64,000 bases of DNA, taken from the NCBI GenBank assembly GCA_029556545.1, contig JAKQEQ010000086.1, positions 23,182 to 87,181 on the forward strand, written 5' to 3'. Position 1 is the first letter of the stretch. Every line of letters starts with the position of its first letter. The notes beneath the pieces are model-generated. The model was not told where the DNA came from. It searched no databases and worked only from the letters and a program-made list of their open reading frames with translations. Position numbers and translations under genes: made by a program. Positions 51,598-60,036 of this stretch are shown here, one piece after another. Origin of the DNA: Candidatus Hydrogenedentota bacterium (GTDB taxonomy: Bacteria > Hydrogenedentota > Hydrogenedentia > Hydrogenedentales > JAGMZX01).

Positions 51598-53082
51598 TCA
51601 CCGCAGTTTGAGGGTGCCCAGGCTCATGATCGCGAAAAGGATCGCGATGATATAGAAGCGCATCGTCACTTTCGTCTCGGACCATCCGAGCAACTCGAAG
51701 TGATGGTGCAACGGGGCCATGCGAAAGACGCGACGGCCCGTCAGCTTGAACGAGGCCACTTGTATCAGCACGCTGAGCGCTTCGAGCACAAACATCCCCG
51801 CAACAATGGGCAGCAGCAGTTCCTGTTTCGTCAGGATAGCCATCGTGCCGAGCGCGCCGCCGAGCGCCAGCGATCCCGTGTCCCCCATGAAGACTTCCGC
51901 CGGATGGGCGTTGAACCAGAGAAACCCGAGCCCCGCCCCGAGCAGGGTCGCGCCAAACACGAACAGCTCGCTGGCCTCGGGCACGTAGGTCAGATAGAGA
52001 TAATGAGACCAGTCAGACCGGCTGACGATATAGGCAATTCCCGTATAGGCCATGAGCGAGATAATCGAAACCCCAGCGGCAAGGCCGTCGAGGCCGTCGG
52101 TAAGGTTGACGGCGTTCGAGGCGGCGACCAGGATAAAGATGACCAGGACAACGTAGAACGCGCCGAGCGGGATGAGCAGGTTCTTGAAGCCTGGGACATT
52201 GACCTTGGTGTGCAGGTCCGTGCCGCTTCCGACGATATGCACGGGCAGGGCGCTTTCGAGGAGCATACGGTTGCGGCGCAGGCGTTCCGGCCGTTCGAGC
52301 GTCTCGGGATCGCGCGCGACAAGCCCCGTCAACTCGACCGGCATCTCGTAGCCGGCCCACACCGCCGGGTCGTAGAAATCGGCGCGGTCCAGGAGCCGGT
52401 CAAGACCCCGGATTATGGCCCTTTCCTGCGTATCGGTCATGCGGTCCTTGCCGACGGCGGTCCGCACCGCTTCCTGGGCCTCTTCGTCCAGCCACTCCCA
52501 CACCCGGCGATCCGGTGAGTCCGCCGGCGCGACCGCCCCCGCCGCGAGAACATTGACGAGCCCGGGCCAGTCGCGGATATCGTTCGGGGCCACGTCCATG
52601 GCGCCAACGGTAATCGGGAAGACAATCAGGTAGCCGCCAAGCATCGCGCCGGTGAGTATCTGCCCGATGAACTTGGCGCGCGCGCTGAGGCCCTCGTTGC
52701 GTTTGCGCCGCAACTTGATGAAGTCGTCCAGAAAGCCGACCGCACCCAAGGCGCAGAAGACCAACACGGCGAGCCACAGCAGGCGATTCGTCAGACGGCC
52801 CCAGAACAGGAGGGCGGCCACGGCCGCAAGGATAATCATGGCGCCGCCCATCGTGGGCGTGCCGGCCTTTCCCTTGTGGAGTTCGTGCAAGGCCGCTACG
52901 TGCTCTTTGCGGATGTACTGCCCAATCTTGAGGGACGTCAACAGACGGATGATGCCCGGCCCGAACAGAAGACAGAAAAGGAACGCGGTCACAGCGGCGC
53001 CGCCCGCGCGCACCGTGTGGTAGGTAAACACGTTGAACGGCCCGAAAACGGGCACGAGTTTGAGGGCCAGGTAGTACAGCAT
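51598..53082 (-). CDS. mraY: Phospho-MurNAc-pentapeptide transferase MraY with large extracytoplasmic insertion
   Basis: A 494-residue polytopic enzyme making lipid I; typical MraY is about 360 residues. Conserved parts are all present: KAGTPTMGGAMII, FLDDFIKLRRKRNEGLSARAKF (DDF metal site), NAVNLTDGLDGLAAG, WFNAHPAEVFMGDTGSLALGG and MAPLHHHFE. Between the fourth helix (ILTGAMLGGYLIVFPITV, about residues 142-159) and the fifth (IPLGAFYVVLVIFILVA, about 304-321) lies about 140 residues, against about 25 in E. coli. The insert is charged and helical-looking (EWLDEEAQEAVRTAVGKDRMTDTQERAIIRGLDRLL). The topology of MraY puts it outside the membrane. ATG 53082 begins the usual MLYYLALKL. Confidence 0.93.
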   Translation of the reverse strand: MLYYLALKLVPVFGPFNVFTYHTVRAGGAAVTAFLFCLLFGPGIIRLLTSLKIGQYIRKEHVAALHELHKGKAGTPTMGGAMIILAAVAALLFWGRLTNRLLWLAVLVFCALGAVGFLDDFIKLRRKRNEGLSARAKFIGQILTGAMLGGYLIVFPITVGAMDVAPNDIRDWPGLVNVLAAGAVAPADSPDRRVWEWLDEEAQEAVRTAVGKDRMTDTQERAIIRGLDRLLDRADFYDPAVWAGYEMPVELTGLVARDPETLERPERLRRNRMLLESALPVHIVGSGTDLHTKVNVPGFKNLLIPLGAFYVVLVIFILVAASNAVNLTDGLDGLAAGVSIISLMAYTGIAYIVSRSDWSHYLYLTYVPEASELFVFGATLLGAGLGFLWFNAHPAEVFMGDTGSLALGGALGTMAILTKQELLLPIVAGMFVLEALSVLIQVASFKLTGRRVFRMAPLHHHFELLGWSETKVTMRFYIIAILFAIMSLGTLKLR

Positions 53083-53155
53083 GGCCGTTGTCACCGCAAC
53101 TTCATTGTTCGCCGCATTCCTCAAGGGTCGTGGGCGCGTGGCCGCCCGACGACCG

Positions 53156-54595
53156 TTATAACCAGGCGTCCGCGTACCGCGTCGCGTATACGGTGCGCAA
53201 CGCCTCGATTACCTTTTCCATGCGCATGCCCCGCGATCCCTTCACCAGCAGCCTGTCGCCGAATTGCGCCCGCGCCGCCACCGCCTCCGCGATGACGCGG
53301 TGGTCGGCGAGGACCGTCGCCTCGGCTACGCCCGCCGCGCCTGCGGCTTCCGCCATCTCCTCCGCGTTCGGGCCATAGGCGAATAAGGCCGCGACGCCCG
53401 CCGCGCCCGCCCGACGCCCGACTTCCCGGTGGAGTTCCCGCGCCGCGTCGCCCAGTTCGAGCATGGAGCCCAACGCGGCGAAGCGCGCGCCCGGACCGGG
53501 CCGGTCGGCGAGAGCTTCGAGCGCGGCGGCCATGCTGGCGGGGTTCGCATTGTACGAATCGTCGAGGATTTCAAGGGGACCGAGACGCAGTATGCGGAAA
53601 TGCGCCAACTTGGCGCAGGCCTCGCGCAAGGGTCCTTCGAACTCGTCGATGCCGTGGCGCAGCCCCACCGCGACGGCAATCAGCACGTGCACGGCATGAG
53701 CGCGCACGGCCAACGGCAGGCGCAAGCGCCCGATGGGGTCAATCGTCAATAGCATGTCACCGGAGGCGTCGAAGTCGCAAGCGCGCAGCGCCACGTCGCC
53801 GGACGCGCCAAAGCGCACCTGGTCGCCGCCGTAGGCCACGGCAAGCCGCACGCACCACGGGTCGTCGGTGTTCACGTAGAAGCAGCCGTCCGGCGGAAGC
53901 GCCTCGACAATCTCCCCCTTCGCGCGGGCCACCGCGTCGAGGCTGCCAAAGCCCTCGAGGTGCGCCGGCGTCACGACCGTGATCGCGGACTCGGTGGGCC
54001 GGACCAGCGAGCACAGGGCCGCAATTTCGCCGGGGTGGTTCGCGCCCAGCTCCATCACGGCAAATTCGGTGGTCTCGTCCATGCCAAGCAACGACAGTGG
54101 ACAACCGATGTCGTTGTTGAGGTTGCCTTCGGTCTTGGCGACGACGTAGCGCGAGGCCAGCACCGCCGCCGTGAGGTCCTTGGCGGTCGTCTTGCCGCAC
54201 GATCCCGTGATGGCCAGAACCGGAATATCGTGCTTCGCACGGTGATGCGCCGCGAAGGTCTGCAAGGCGCGAAGGGGGTCCGCGACTACGAGGCACGGGC
54301 CCTCCGCATGAAACTCGCGGCACAGTGCGCCCGCGGCGCCCCGCTGAAAGGCTTCGGGAACAAAGGCGTCGCCGTCGAAGCTCGGGCCGCGCAGCGCCAC
54401 GAACAGGTCGCCCACCCGCAGTTGGCGCGTGTCAGTGCAGACCCGCGCGAAGCCGGTTGTTGTGGCCGGTCTCCCGACCGCGCCACCCGCCCGACCGCAG
54501 GTCTCCACTTGGTAACCCTCACCCCCGCCCTCTCCCTCGGGAAGAGGGGCGCCGACGATGCGGGCCAACTCGGCCAGTGTATATCGCCAGGCCAT
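53156..54595 (-). CDS. murF: UDP-MurNAc-tripeptide:D-Ala-D-Ala ligase MurF
   Basis: A 479-residue Mur ligase adding D-Ala-D-Ala. Seen: N-terminal VCTDTRQLRVGDLFVALRGPSFDGDAFVPEA, ATP motif ITGSCGKTTAKDL, KTEGNLNNDIGCPLSLL, MELGANHPGEI and VTPAHLEGFGSLDAVARAKGEI, DDSYNANPASMAAAL. Residues about 17-48 (LPEGEGGGEGYQVETCGRAGG...) are encoded by a dispersed repeat pushed into the N-terminal domain. ATG overlaps the murE stop by one base (TGATG). Confidence 0.93.
   Translation of the reverse strand: MAWRYTLAELARIVGAPLPEGEGGGEGYQVETCGRAGGAVGRPATTTGFARVCTDTRQLRVGDLFVALRGPSFDGDAFVPEAFQRGAAGALCREFHAEGPCLVVADPLRALQTFAAHHRAKHDIPVLAITGSCGKTTAKDLTAAVLASRYVVAKTEGNLNNDIGCPLSLLGMDETTEFAVMELGANHPGEIAALCSLVRPTESAITVVTPAHLEGFGSLDAVARAKGEIVEALPPDGCFYVNTDDPWCVRLAVAYGGDQVRFGASGDVALRACDFDASGDMLLTIDPIGRLRLPLAVRAHAVHVLIAVAVGLRHGIDEFEGPLREACAKLAHFRILRLGPLEILDDSYNANPASMAAALEALADRPGPGARFAALGSMLELGDAARELHREVGRRAGAAGVAALFAYGPNAEEMAEAAGAAGVAEATVLADHRVIAEAVAARAQFGDRLLVKGSRGMRMEKVIEALRTVYATRYADAWL
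54453..54549. repeat. Compound dispersed repeat, in frame inside murF
   Basis: The right part (about 54515-54549) is a relative of the element in hemY (CCCTCACCC start, GGGAAGAGGGG end). The left part contains GGCCGGTCTCCCGACCGCGCC, a different GC-rich palindrome-like sequence, next to CCCGACCGCAGGTCTCC, with GGTCTCC/GGTCTCC repetition. The whole keeps the murF frame open. Confidence 0.65.
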
Positions 54596-56061
54596 CAGGG
54601 GCGGTCCTCGAGCAGTTTGCGGGCAATCTCCCGGTCGTCGAAGTGACGTCGCGTCGTCCCGATAATCTGGTAGTCCTCGTGCCCCTTCCCTGCAATCAGG
54701 ACCAGGTCGCCGGGTCGCGCCATCGCGAGCGCGCGGGCGATGGCTTCGGCGCGGTCCTCGATAACCAGGTAGCCGTCTCCCTTTTGTCTGTTGGCCGACT
54801 GCACGCCGGCCTCGACGTCCAGCAGGATGCGCACGGGGTCCTCGGTGCGCGGGTTATCCGACGTAAGGATCACGAAGTCCGCCATTTCCGCAGCTACCCG
54901 GCCCATTTTCGGGCGCTTGCCACGGTCGCGGTCGCCGCCGCAGCCGAACACGACGAGGACACGCTTGCCGCAGATGGCCCGCGCCGCCTTGAGGACGTTT
55001 CGGAGCGCGTCGTCGGTGTGCGCGTAATCGACGACGACCTGAAAGTCCTGCCCGGCGTCGACGGGCTCGAAACGGCCCGGCACGCGTTCGACGGCGGCCA
55101 CGCCCTCGGCAAGCGCGGCGACGGGAATGCCCAGGCCGCCGCAAATGGCGATGGCGCAGAGGGCGTTGCTCACATTGTGCTCGCCGAGGAGGCTCATGGC
55201 CACCTCCGCGCCGCCCCAAGGGGTTTCCAGATGGAACGTGGTGCGGCGCAATTCGGCCCGGACGCGCGCGGCGCGGCAGTCGCCCCGCTTGCCGAAGGTG
55301 TAGCAGGGAACCCGCGCGGCGGCGATAAAGACGTCCGCGGCGGGGTCTTCGCGATTGACGACGACAAAACGGCCGGGACCTTCGATCTCCTGGAAGAGCT
55401 TGAGCTTGGCGCGCCGGTAGTCGTCCATGTCCCTGTGGTAATCGAGATGGTCCTGTGTAAGATTCGTGAACGCGGCTACGTCAAACGCAATCCCCGCGAC
55501 ACGGTCCTGGTCCAGGGCGTGGGAACTGGCTTCCATGACGACGTGCGACATCCCCTTGTCGCGCGCGCGCGCGAAGTTTTCCGCGAGCGTCTCGGCGAAG
55601 GGGGTCGTGTGCGGCGCCGGGAGCGTTTCCCCGGCGATTTCGTAGCCAAGCGTGCCGAACTTGGCGGCGCGGAAGCCCGCGCGTTCGAGGATCGACTGCA
55701 CGAGGCACACCGTGCTCGACTTGCCGTTGGTGCCGGTCACGCCGATCACCGTGAGACTTGCCGACGGGTTGCTGTGCAGGGCGTGCGCCACGATGCCCGC
55801 AGCGCGGCGCGGCGCCGCATGGAAAATGTACGGCAGGCCCGACAACTCGGCGCAGCCCGCGCGGTCCCCGAGGATCGCCACGGCGCCGGCGGCCGCGGCC
55901 TGGGCCGCGAACGCGTGGCCGTCATGCGCGCCGCCGCGCACTGCCACAAACAGGGCCCCGGGCCGTACGGCGCGGGAGTCCTCCGTGATGCCGGCAAATG
56001 CGAAATCCGGGCCGGGCGCGGGCGGCAGGCCGAGGAGTTCACATAGCTGTGCTTTGGTCAT
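54595..56061 (-). CDS. murE: UDP-MurNAc-dipeptide:meso-diaminopimelate ligase MurE
   Basis: A 488-residue Mur ligase. Seen: ITEDSRAVRPGALFVAVRG, ATP motif VTGTNGKSSTVCL, EASSHALDQDRVAGIAFDVAAFTNLTQDHLDYH, and in the C-terminal domain SDNPRTEDPVRI. The DNPR motif is the signature for meso-diaminopimelate (lysine enzymes have a different loop), so the wall is probably A1-gamma type. Its start overlaps the ftsI end by 23 bases. Confidence 0.94.
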   Translation of the reverse strand: MTKAQLCELLGLPPAPGPDFAFAGITEDSRAVRPGALFVAVRGGAHDGHAFAAQAAAAGAVAILGDRAGCAELSGLPYIFHAAPRRAAGIVAHALHSNPSASLTVIGVTGTNGKSSTVCLVQSILERAGFRAAKFGTLGYEIAGETLPAPHTTPFAETLAENFARARDKGMSHVVMEASSHALDQDRVAGIAFDVAAFTNLTQDHLDYHRDMDDYRRAKLKLFQEIEGPGRFVVVNREDPAADVFIAAARVPCYTFGKRGDCRAARVRAELRRTTFHLETPWGGAEVAMSLLGEHNVSNALCAIAICGGLGIPVAALAEGVAAVERVPGRFEPVDAGQDFQVVVDYAHTDDALRNVLKAARAICGKRVLVVFGCGGDRDRGKRPKMGRVAAEMADFVILTSDNPRTEDPVRILLDVEAGVQSANRQKGDGYLVIEDRAEAIARALAMARPGDLVLIAGKGHEDYQIIGTTRRHFDDREIARKLLEDRP

Positions 56062-58186
56062 GCTCCGAGTCCAATGGGCGGTTCGAAAAGACGAGGCGGC
56101 AGGTGTCGACCTCCTCGACCGGGGTGCCGGGGGCGGGGTGCTGCGCGATCACGCGCCCCACGCCCTGCGGGGTCCAGGATACGCCGAGTTCGCGCAGCCG
56201 CTGGTACGCCTGCTGCTTGGTCATTCCCGTGAAATCCGGCAGGCCCGTCACCCACTCCGTACCATCCCGTTCGCGCGCGACGAGTTCCCGGTCGTCGAAC
56301 GGTTCGAGGAACAACGTGCGCGCGGCCTCTTCCTTGGCGAGCAGGACGCGCGGCCTGATGACGTGCATGTCTTCCTCCATGCTCGCGTTCGGGTCGACCG
56401 TCCCTTGAACGGGGTCCGGCGGCACGCCCAGCCGAATGAGCGCCTCCCGCACCACCTCGCGAAACACGGGGCCGCAGACGTACCCGCCGTAATGCCGCTG
56501 GATCATGGGCTCGTGAATGACGATAACCCCGACGAGGCGCGGGTCGCCGACCGGCGCAAACCCCGCGAATACGGCGGTGACCTTGTCGCTCGAGAAGCCG
56601 CCCCGCTGCACCTTCTTGGCGGTGCCGGTCTTGCCGCCCACGCGGTACTCGGGGATGTTCGCCATAGTCCCCGTGCCGTGAAGCACCACTTCGTGGCAGA
56701 GTTCCCGCATCGTGGCGGCGGTCTCGGGCGAAAGCACGCACTGGCGCGCGCCGCCGCCGCCGCGATGGACCACCTCGCCTTCCCGGCTCTGGACGCGGTC
56801 CAACAGGTACGGCTGGATGAGATAGCCGCCGTTGGCGATCACGGCCATGGCGCGCGCCAGTTGCTGCATCGTCACCATGACCTCATAGCCCATCGGCAGC
56901 GACCCCATCGTCAACCGGGACCACCGCTCGCGGCGCGGCACGAAGCCCGGTTCCTCGAAGGGGCGAATATCCAGGGTGCAACGGGTTCCAAAACCGAATC
57001 GGCGAATCCATTCGTCGAGATGGCCCGCGCCCACCCACGAGGCCACCTCGATATGGCCGATATTGCTCGATTCGGCGAAGACCTCGCGGAACGGCGCCTC
57101 CCACATCCGGTGCACGTCGCGGACGGTGTGCCCGTAGAAGTTGTGGCTGCCGCCGCGGCAGTTCACGACCTTTTCCGGCGTGACGACGCCCAGTTCGAGC
57201 GCGGCGGCGGCAACGACAATCTTGAATACGGAACCCGGCTCGAACACGTCGCGAAGCGCGCGATTCTTCCACAGTTCCTTGTCGAATTCCTCGTAGTGGT
57301 TCGGGTCATAGCCCGGGCGGTGCGCCAACGCGAGGATCGCGCCGGTGTGGGCGTCCATGATGATGCCCGCGCCGCGGACCGCGTTGCAGCGCTCGATGTT
57401 GGCGTCAAGGGCCTGTTCAAGCGCGTGCTGGATCACCGCGTCAATGGTGAGAAAGACGTGGTCGCCGCCTTGAGGCGGCTTGAATTCGAGCGTAAGCGAG
57501 TTCAGCAGGTTGCTCTTGGCGTCCTTGCGCGCCCGGTATTCTCCCGGGATGCCGCGGAGCCACTTGTCGAATTCGAGTTCCACGCCCTCGCAGGGGTCCC
57601 CCACGAGGTTCACGAATCCAAGCAACGAAGACGCCAACTTTCCCTGGGGGTAGTAGCGCATGGGCTCGTGGATCACGAATACGCCCTTGCCCGCGAGTGC
57701 CGCAATTCGCTTGACCTCGTCGCTGGATACGTCCGTAATGCGGCTCTTCAGGTACACGAACGGGCGGGGCCCGCCCTCCTGTGTGCGCCAGGACAAGCGC
57801 GCCAGGGTCTCTTCTTCGTCCAGTCCCAGGGCCACATCGAGCAGGAGCGCGACCCGTTCCGGCTCCTTGACGACCTTCGGATCGCCGCACAACGACGGGA
57901 TGCGGTCGTCGGTCGCAAGGAGTACGCCGTTCTTGTCATAGAGATTGCCGCGAGTGACATGCACGGCCACCCGCCCCTCATGCGCTTTCGCCTCGTCGGC
58001 AAGATACTCGGCGGGCCAGAGGTGGACGTAGAAGAGTCTGCCGACAATAACCGCGAACGCGACGAGGAAGAAACCCATGGTGGAATAGACACGGAATCTG
58101 TACCACGCGCCGGGCATGGCGGCGCGAAAGCGGTCTTCCGCGCGCCTTGCGCGACGCCGGTGAAACGAGGTGTTTGCCGGTGACAT
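56039..58186 (-). CDS. ftsI: Septal class B penicillin-binding protein (FtsI/PBP2B) with PASTA domain
   Basis: A 715-residue division transpeptidase. One N-terminal membrane helix (about residues 35-56), dimerisation domain, and transpeptidase motifs: SVFK (in FEPGSVFKI, Ser about 320), SSN (ESSNIGH) and KTG (GGKTGTAKK, about 518). The last 60 residues (LPDFTGMTKQQAYQRLRELGVSW...VIAQHPAPGTPV) are one PASTA domain, a feature of Firmicutes/Actinobacteria PBP2x/SpoVD types but also seen in planctomycete-like groups. ATG 58186 is preceded by GGAGG at 8 bases; an earlier in-frame start at 58207 is less well placed. Confidence 0.93.
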   Translation of the reverse strand: MSPANTSFHRRRARRAEDRFRAAMPGAWYRFRVYSTMGFFLVAFAVIVGRLFYVHLWPAEYLADEAKAHEGRVAVHVTRGNLYDKNGVLLATDDRIPSLCGDPKVVKEPERVALLLDVALGLDEEETLARLSWRTQEGGPRPFVYLKSRITDVSSDEVKRIAALAGKGVFVIHEPMRYYPQGKLASSLLGFVNLVGDPCEGVELEFDKWLRGIPGEYRARKDAKSNLLNSLTLEFKPPQGGDHVFLTIDAVIQHALEQALDANIERCNAVRGAGIIMDAHTGAILALAHRPGYDPNHYEEFDKELWKNRALRDVFEPGSVFKIVVAAAALELGVVTPEKVVNCRGGSHNFYGHTVRDVHRMWEAPFREVFAESSNIGHIEVASWVGAGHLDEWIRRFGFGTRCTLDIRPFEEPGFVPRRERWSRLTMGSLPMGYEVMVTMQQLARAMAVIANGGYLIQPYLLDRVQSREGEVVHRGGGGARQCVLSPETAATMRELCHEVVLHGTGTMANIPEYRVGGKTGTAKKVQRGGFSSDKVTAVFAGFAPVGDPRLVGVIVIHEPMIQRHYGGYVCGPVFREVVREALIRLGVPPDPVQGTVDPNASMEEDMHVIRPRVLLAKEEAARTLFLEPFDDRELVARERDGTEWVTGLPDFTGMTKQQAYQRLRELGVSWTPQGVGRVIAQHPAPGTPVEEVDTCRLVFSNRPLDSEHDQSTAM

Positions 58187-58210
58187 AGCCGTACCTCCGA
58201 CGATCAACCG

Positions 58211-58720
58211 TCAGAACGAGCCCAACTGGTTCTCGGGTGACTCATCCAGCAGCCACGGCGCGGCGGGCGGTCGCGCAGGCGCCGTGGGCGCGCGGGCGGC
58301 GGAAGCGTCAAGCAAAGGCGGCCGGCCGCCGCCCGCGGCCGACGCGCCGCGGGCCAGTTCAAACTGCGGTGTGTCGCCGTATTGCAGGTCGAAACGCGGA
58401 TCGACGTAGATCGTCTCGATCTGGCTGGGTTGAGGTTCGACGAGCCCGAGATGCGGCGCGCGGGTTTCGAGGTACTCCAGAGGAAGCAACCGGGCCTCCT
58501 CGACACGGAGGGTGTGCAGGCGTTCCTCAAGGCGCTTCATCTCCGCCGAGATTTCGATGAGCTTATAGTCGTTGCGCCACGTCTGGGTATTGAGCCAGAC
58601 CTCGTAGAAGGCGACCGTGAACGGCGCCGCGAACAACGGCGCCCACACGATCCACCCGAACAGGGAGGCGCGGCGCGCTTCCTTTTCCCGTTTTCGACCT
58701 GTCCTCGCCATGCTGCTCAT
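58211..58720 (-). CDS. ftsL: FtsL-like cell division protein
   Basis: A 169-residue bitopic protein in the exact place of FtsL, between rsmH and ftsI. A basic cytoplasmic start (RTGRKREKEARRAS), one hydrophobic segment (LFGWIVWAPLFAAPFTVAFYEVWL) and a coiled coil (YKLIEISAEMKRLEERLHTLRVEEARLL). The Ala/Pro-rich C-terminal 60 residues are longer than usual. FtsL sequences are very variable, so the call is by position and architecture. Start ATG overlaps the rsmH stop as ATGA. Confidence 0.75.
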   Translation of the reverse strand: MSSMARTGRKREKEARRASLFGWIVWAPLFAAPFTVAFYEVWLNTQTWRNDYKLIEISAEMKRLEERLHTLRVEEARLLPLEYLETRAPHLGLVEPQPSQIETIYVDPRFDLQYGDTPQFELARGASAAGGGRPPLLDASAARAPTAPARPPAAPWLLDESPENQLGSF

Positions 58721-59652
58721 AATCGTTCCCCTACGCGGAGCCGCGCGCTCTTCGCGCGCGGGTTGTTGCGCACCTCTTCGTCGTCAGGACGCACCGGCGC
58801 GCGCGTCAGAAGGCGCAGCCGCGGCGGGATGCGATCGCGCACCCGGCCGTCCGGATAAAGCAGGCGCTGCTCGCGCGCTGCGTCGCGCATAAGCGTCTTC
58901 ACGACCCGGTCCTCGCCGGAGTGAAACGCGATGACACACACCCTGCCGCCGGGGCGTAAGGCGTCGATGGCCTGGGCCAGCCCCGCCTCGATCCAGCGCA
59001 GTTCCTCGTTCACCCGGATTCGCACCGATTGAAACACAGTTCTCAACTCTTCCGGTTCCGGCCCCGCGAAAGGCAGGGCCTCGCGCACCGCCGCCGCCAG
59101 ATCGTCCGTGGTCTCCATTGCGCCCGCGTCGCGCCGCCGCAAGATCGCCCGCGCGATGCGGCGCGCGGGCCGCACGTCGCCGAACTCCTTCAAGTCCCGG
59201 ACGAGGTCCTCGATCGAGACCCGGCGCAGGTACGCGGCCGCGGTCGTGCCGCCGGTCGGATCCATGCGCATGTCCAGCGGCGCGGTCCGGGACCAACTGA
59301 ATCCTCTCTCGGGCGTATCGATTTGCATGCTGCTCACACCGCAGTCGATGAGGATGCCGTCCACCCGGCCCACGCCGAGCCCGTCCAGAATGGCGCGGAG
59401 TTCGGCGTAATTGGCCCGGACCACGGTAACGCATTCAAATGTTTCGAGCCGCCGCCGCGCGAGGGCCGCGGCATGCGGGTCCCGGTCCATCGCAATCAAC
59501 CTGCCGCCGTGCAAGCGCCGCGCGATAAGCGCGGCGTGGCCGCCCGCGCCCGCCGTGCAATCCACGTAGGTCCCCTCCGGCCGGACAGCAAGCCACTCGA
59601 TGGCCGGTCCGGCCAGGACGGGCACGTGCGGGGCATCGACTTCGCCCGGCAT
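58717..59652 (-). CDS. rsmH: 16S rRNA (cytosine-1402 N4)-methyltransferase RsmH
   Basis: A 311-residue SAM-dependent enzyme. Seen: HVPVLAGPAIEWL, DCTAGAGGHAALIA (SAM loop), MDRDP, GVSSMQIDTPERGFSWSRTAPLDMRMD (family signature) and IAFHSGEDRVVK (usual form FHSLEDR). It modifies the same base as the RsmI encoded at 20941. Overlap ATGA with ftsL follows. Confidence 0.94.
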   Translation of the reverse strand: MPGEVDAPHVPVLAGPAIEWLAVRPEGTYVDCTAGAGGHAALIARRLHGGRLIAMDRDPHAAALARRRLETFECVTVVRANYAELRAILDGLGVGRVDGILIDCGVSSMQIDTPERGFSWSRTAPLDMRMDPTGGTTAAAYLRRVSIEDLVRDLKEFGDVRPARRIARAILRRRDAGAMETTDDLAAAVREALPFAGPEPEELRTVFQSVRIRVNEELRWIEAGLAQAIDALRPGGRVCVIAFHSGEDRVVKTLMRDAAREQRLLYPDGRVRDRIPPRLRLLTRAPVRPDDEEVRNNPRAKSARLRVGERL

Positions 59653-59691
59653 GGGGCCTTCTCCCGGCGGCGGCGCCCGCGCGCCCCCGCG

Positions 59692-60036
59692 CTACGCGGC
59701 CTTGCGGTACGAGTCGATGGCGACGGCCTCCTCGTCATAGATGGCGAAAAGGCGAATAACCCCGGCCATCCGCATGAGCCGCTGCGTGTACAGGTTCACG
59801 CCCGCAAGACGGAGGTCGCCCCCGCAGGCGCGGCAGTGCCGCAGGCGCTCGACAAGCAGGCCTAGTCCTAGATAACTAACATAATTCACGTCGGCCAAGT
59901 TGAGCACCACCCGCGTGCGTTGGTCATGAATGCACCCGCCCAGGCTGAGCCGCAACTCCTTCGAACCCTCCTCGTCCAGATCGCCCGCCGCCCGCAACAC
60001 CGTCACCGCCCCCGATTCCAGTCTGTCCACGTTCAT
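59692..60036 (-). CDS. STAS-domain protein (anti-sigma factor antagonist type) in the dcw operon
   Basis: A 114-residue single STAS domain: AVTVLRAAGDLDEEGSKELRLSL, RVVLNLADVNYVSYLGLGLLVERL, CGGDLRLAGVNLYTQRLMRMAGVIRLFAIYDEEAVAI. In SpoIIAA-like antagonists the loop reads Asp-Ser-Ser-Gly-Leu-Gly, with the first Ser phosphorylated; here it is Ser-Tyr-Leu-Gly-Leu-Gly, so the usual phospho-site is Tyr. The start at 60036 overlaps the mraZ stop as ATGA and rsmH starts 39 bases later, so it is a true member of the operon. Partner kinase or sigma factor not in the window. Confidence 0.82.
   Translation of the reverse strand: MNVDRLESGAVTVLRAAGDLDEEGSKELRLSLGGCIHDQRTRVVLNLADVNYVSYLGLGLLVERLRHCRACGGDLRLAGVNLYTQRLMRMAGVIRLFAIYDEEAVAIDSYRKAA

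Noticed and set aside
55652..58183. 843-codon plus-strand frame opposite ftsI and murE
   Set aside because: It is a shadow of two certain Mur/division genes; no start signal or domain.
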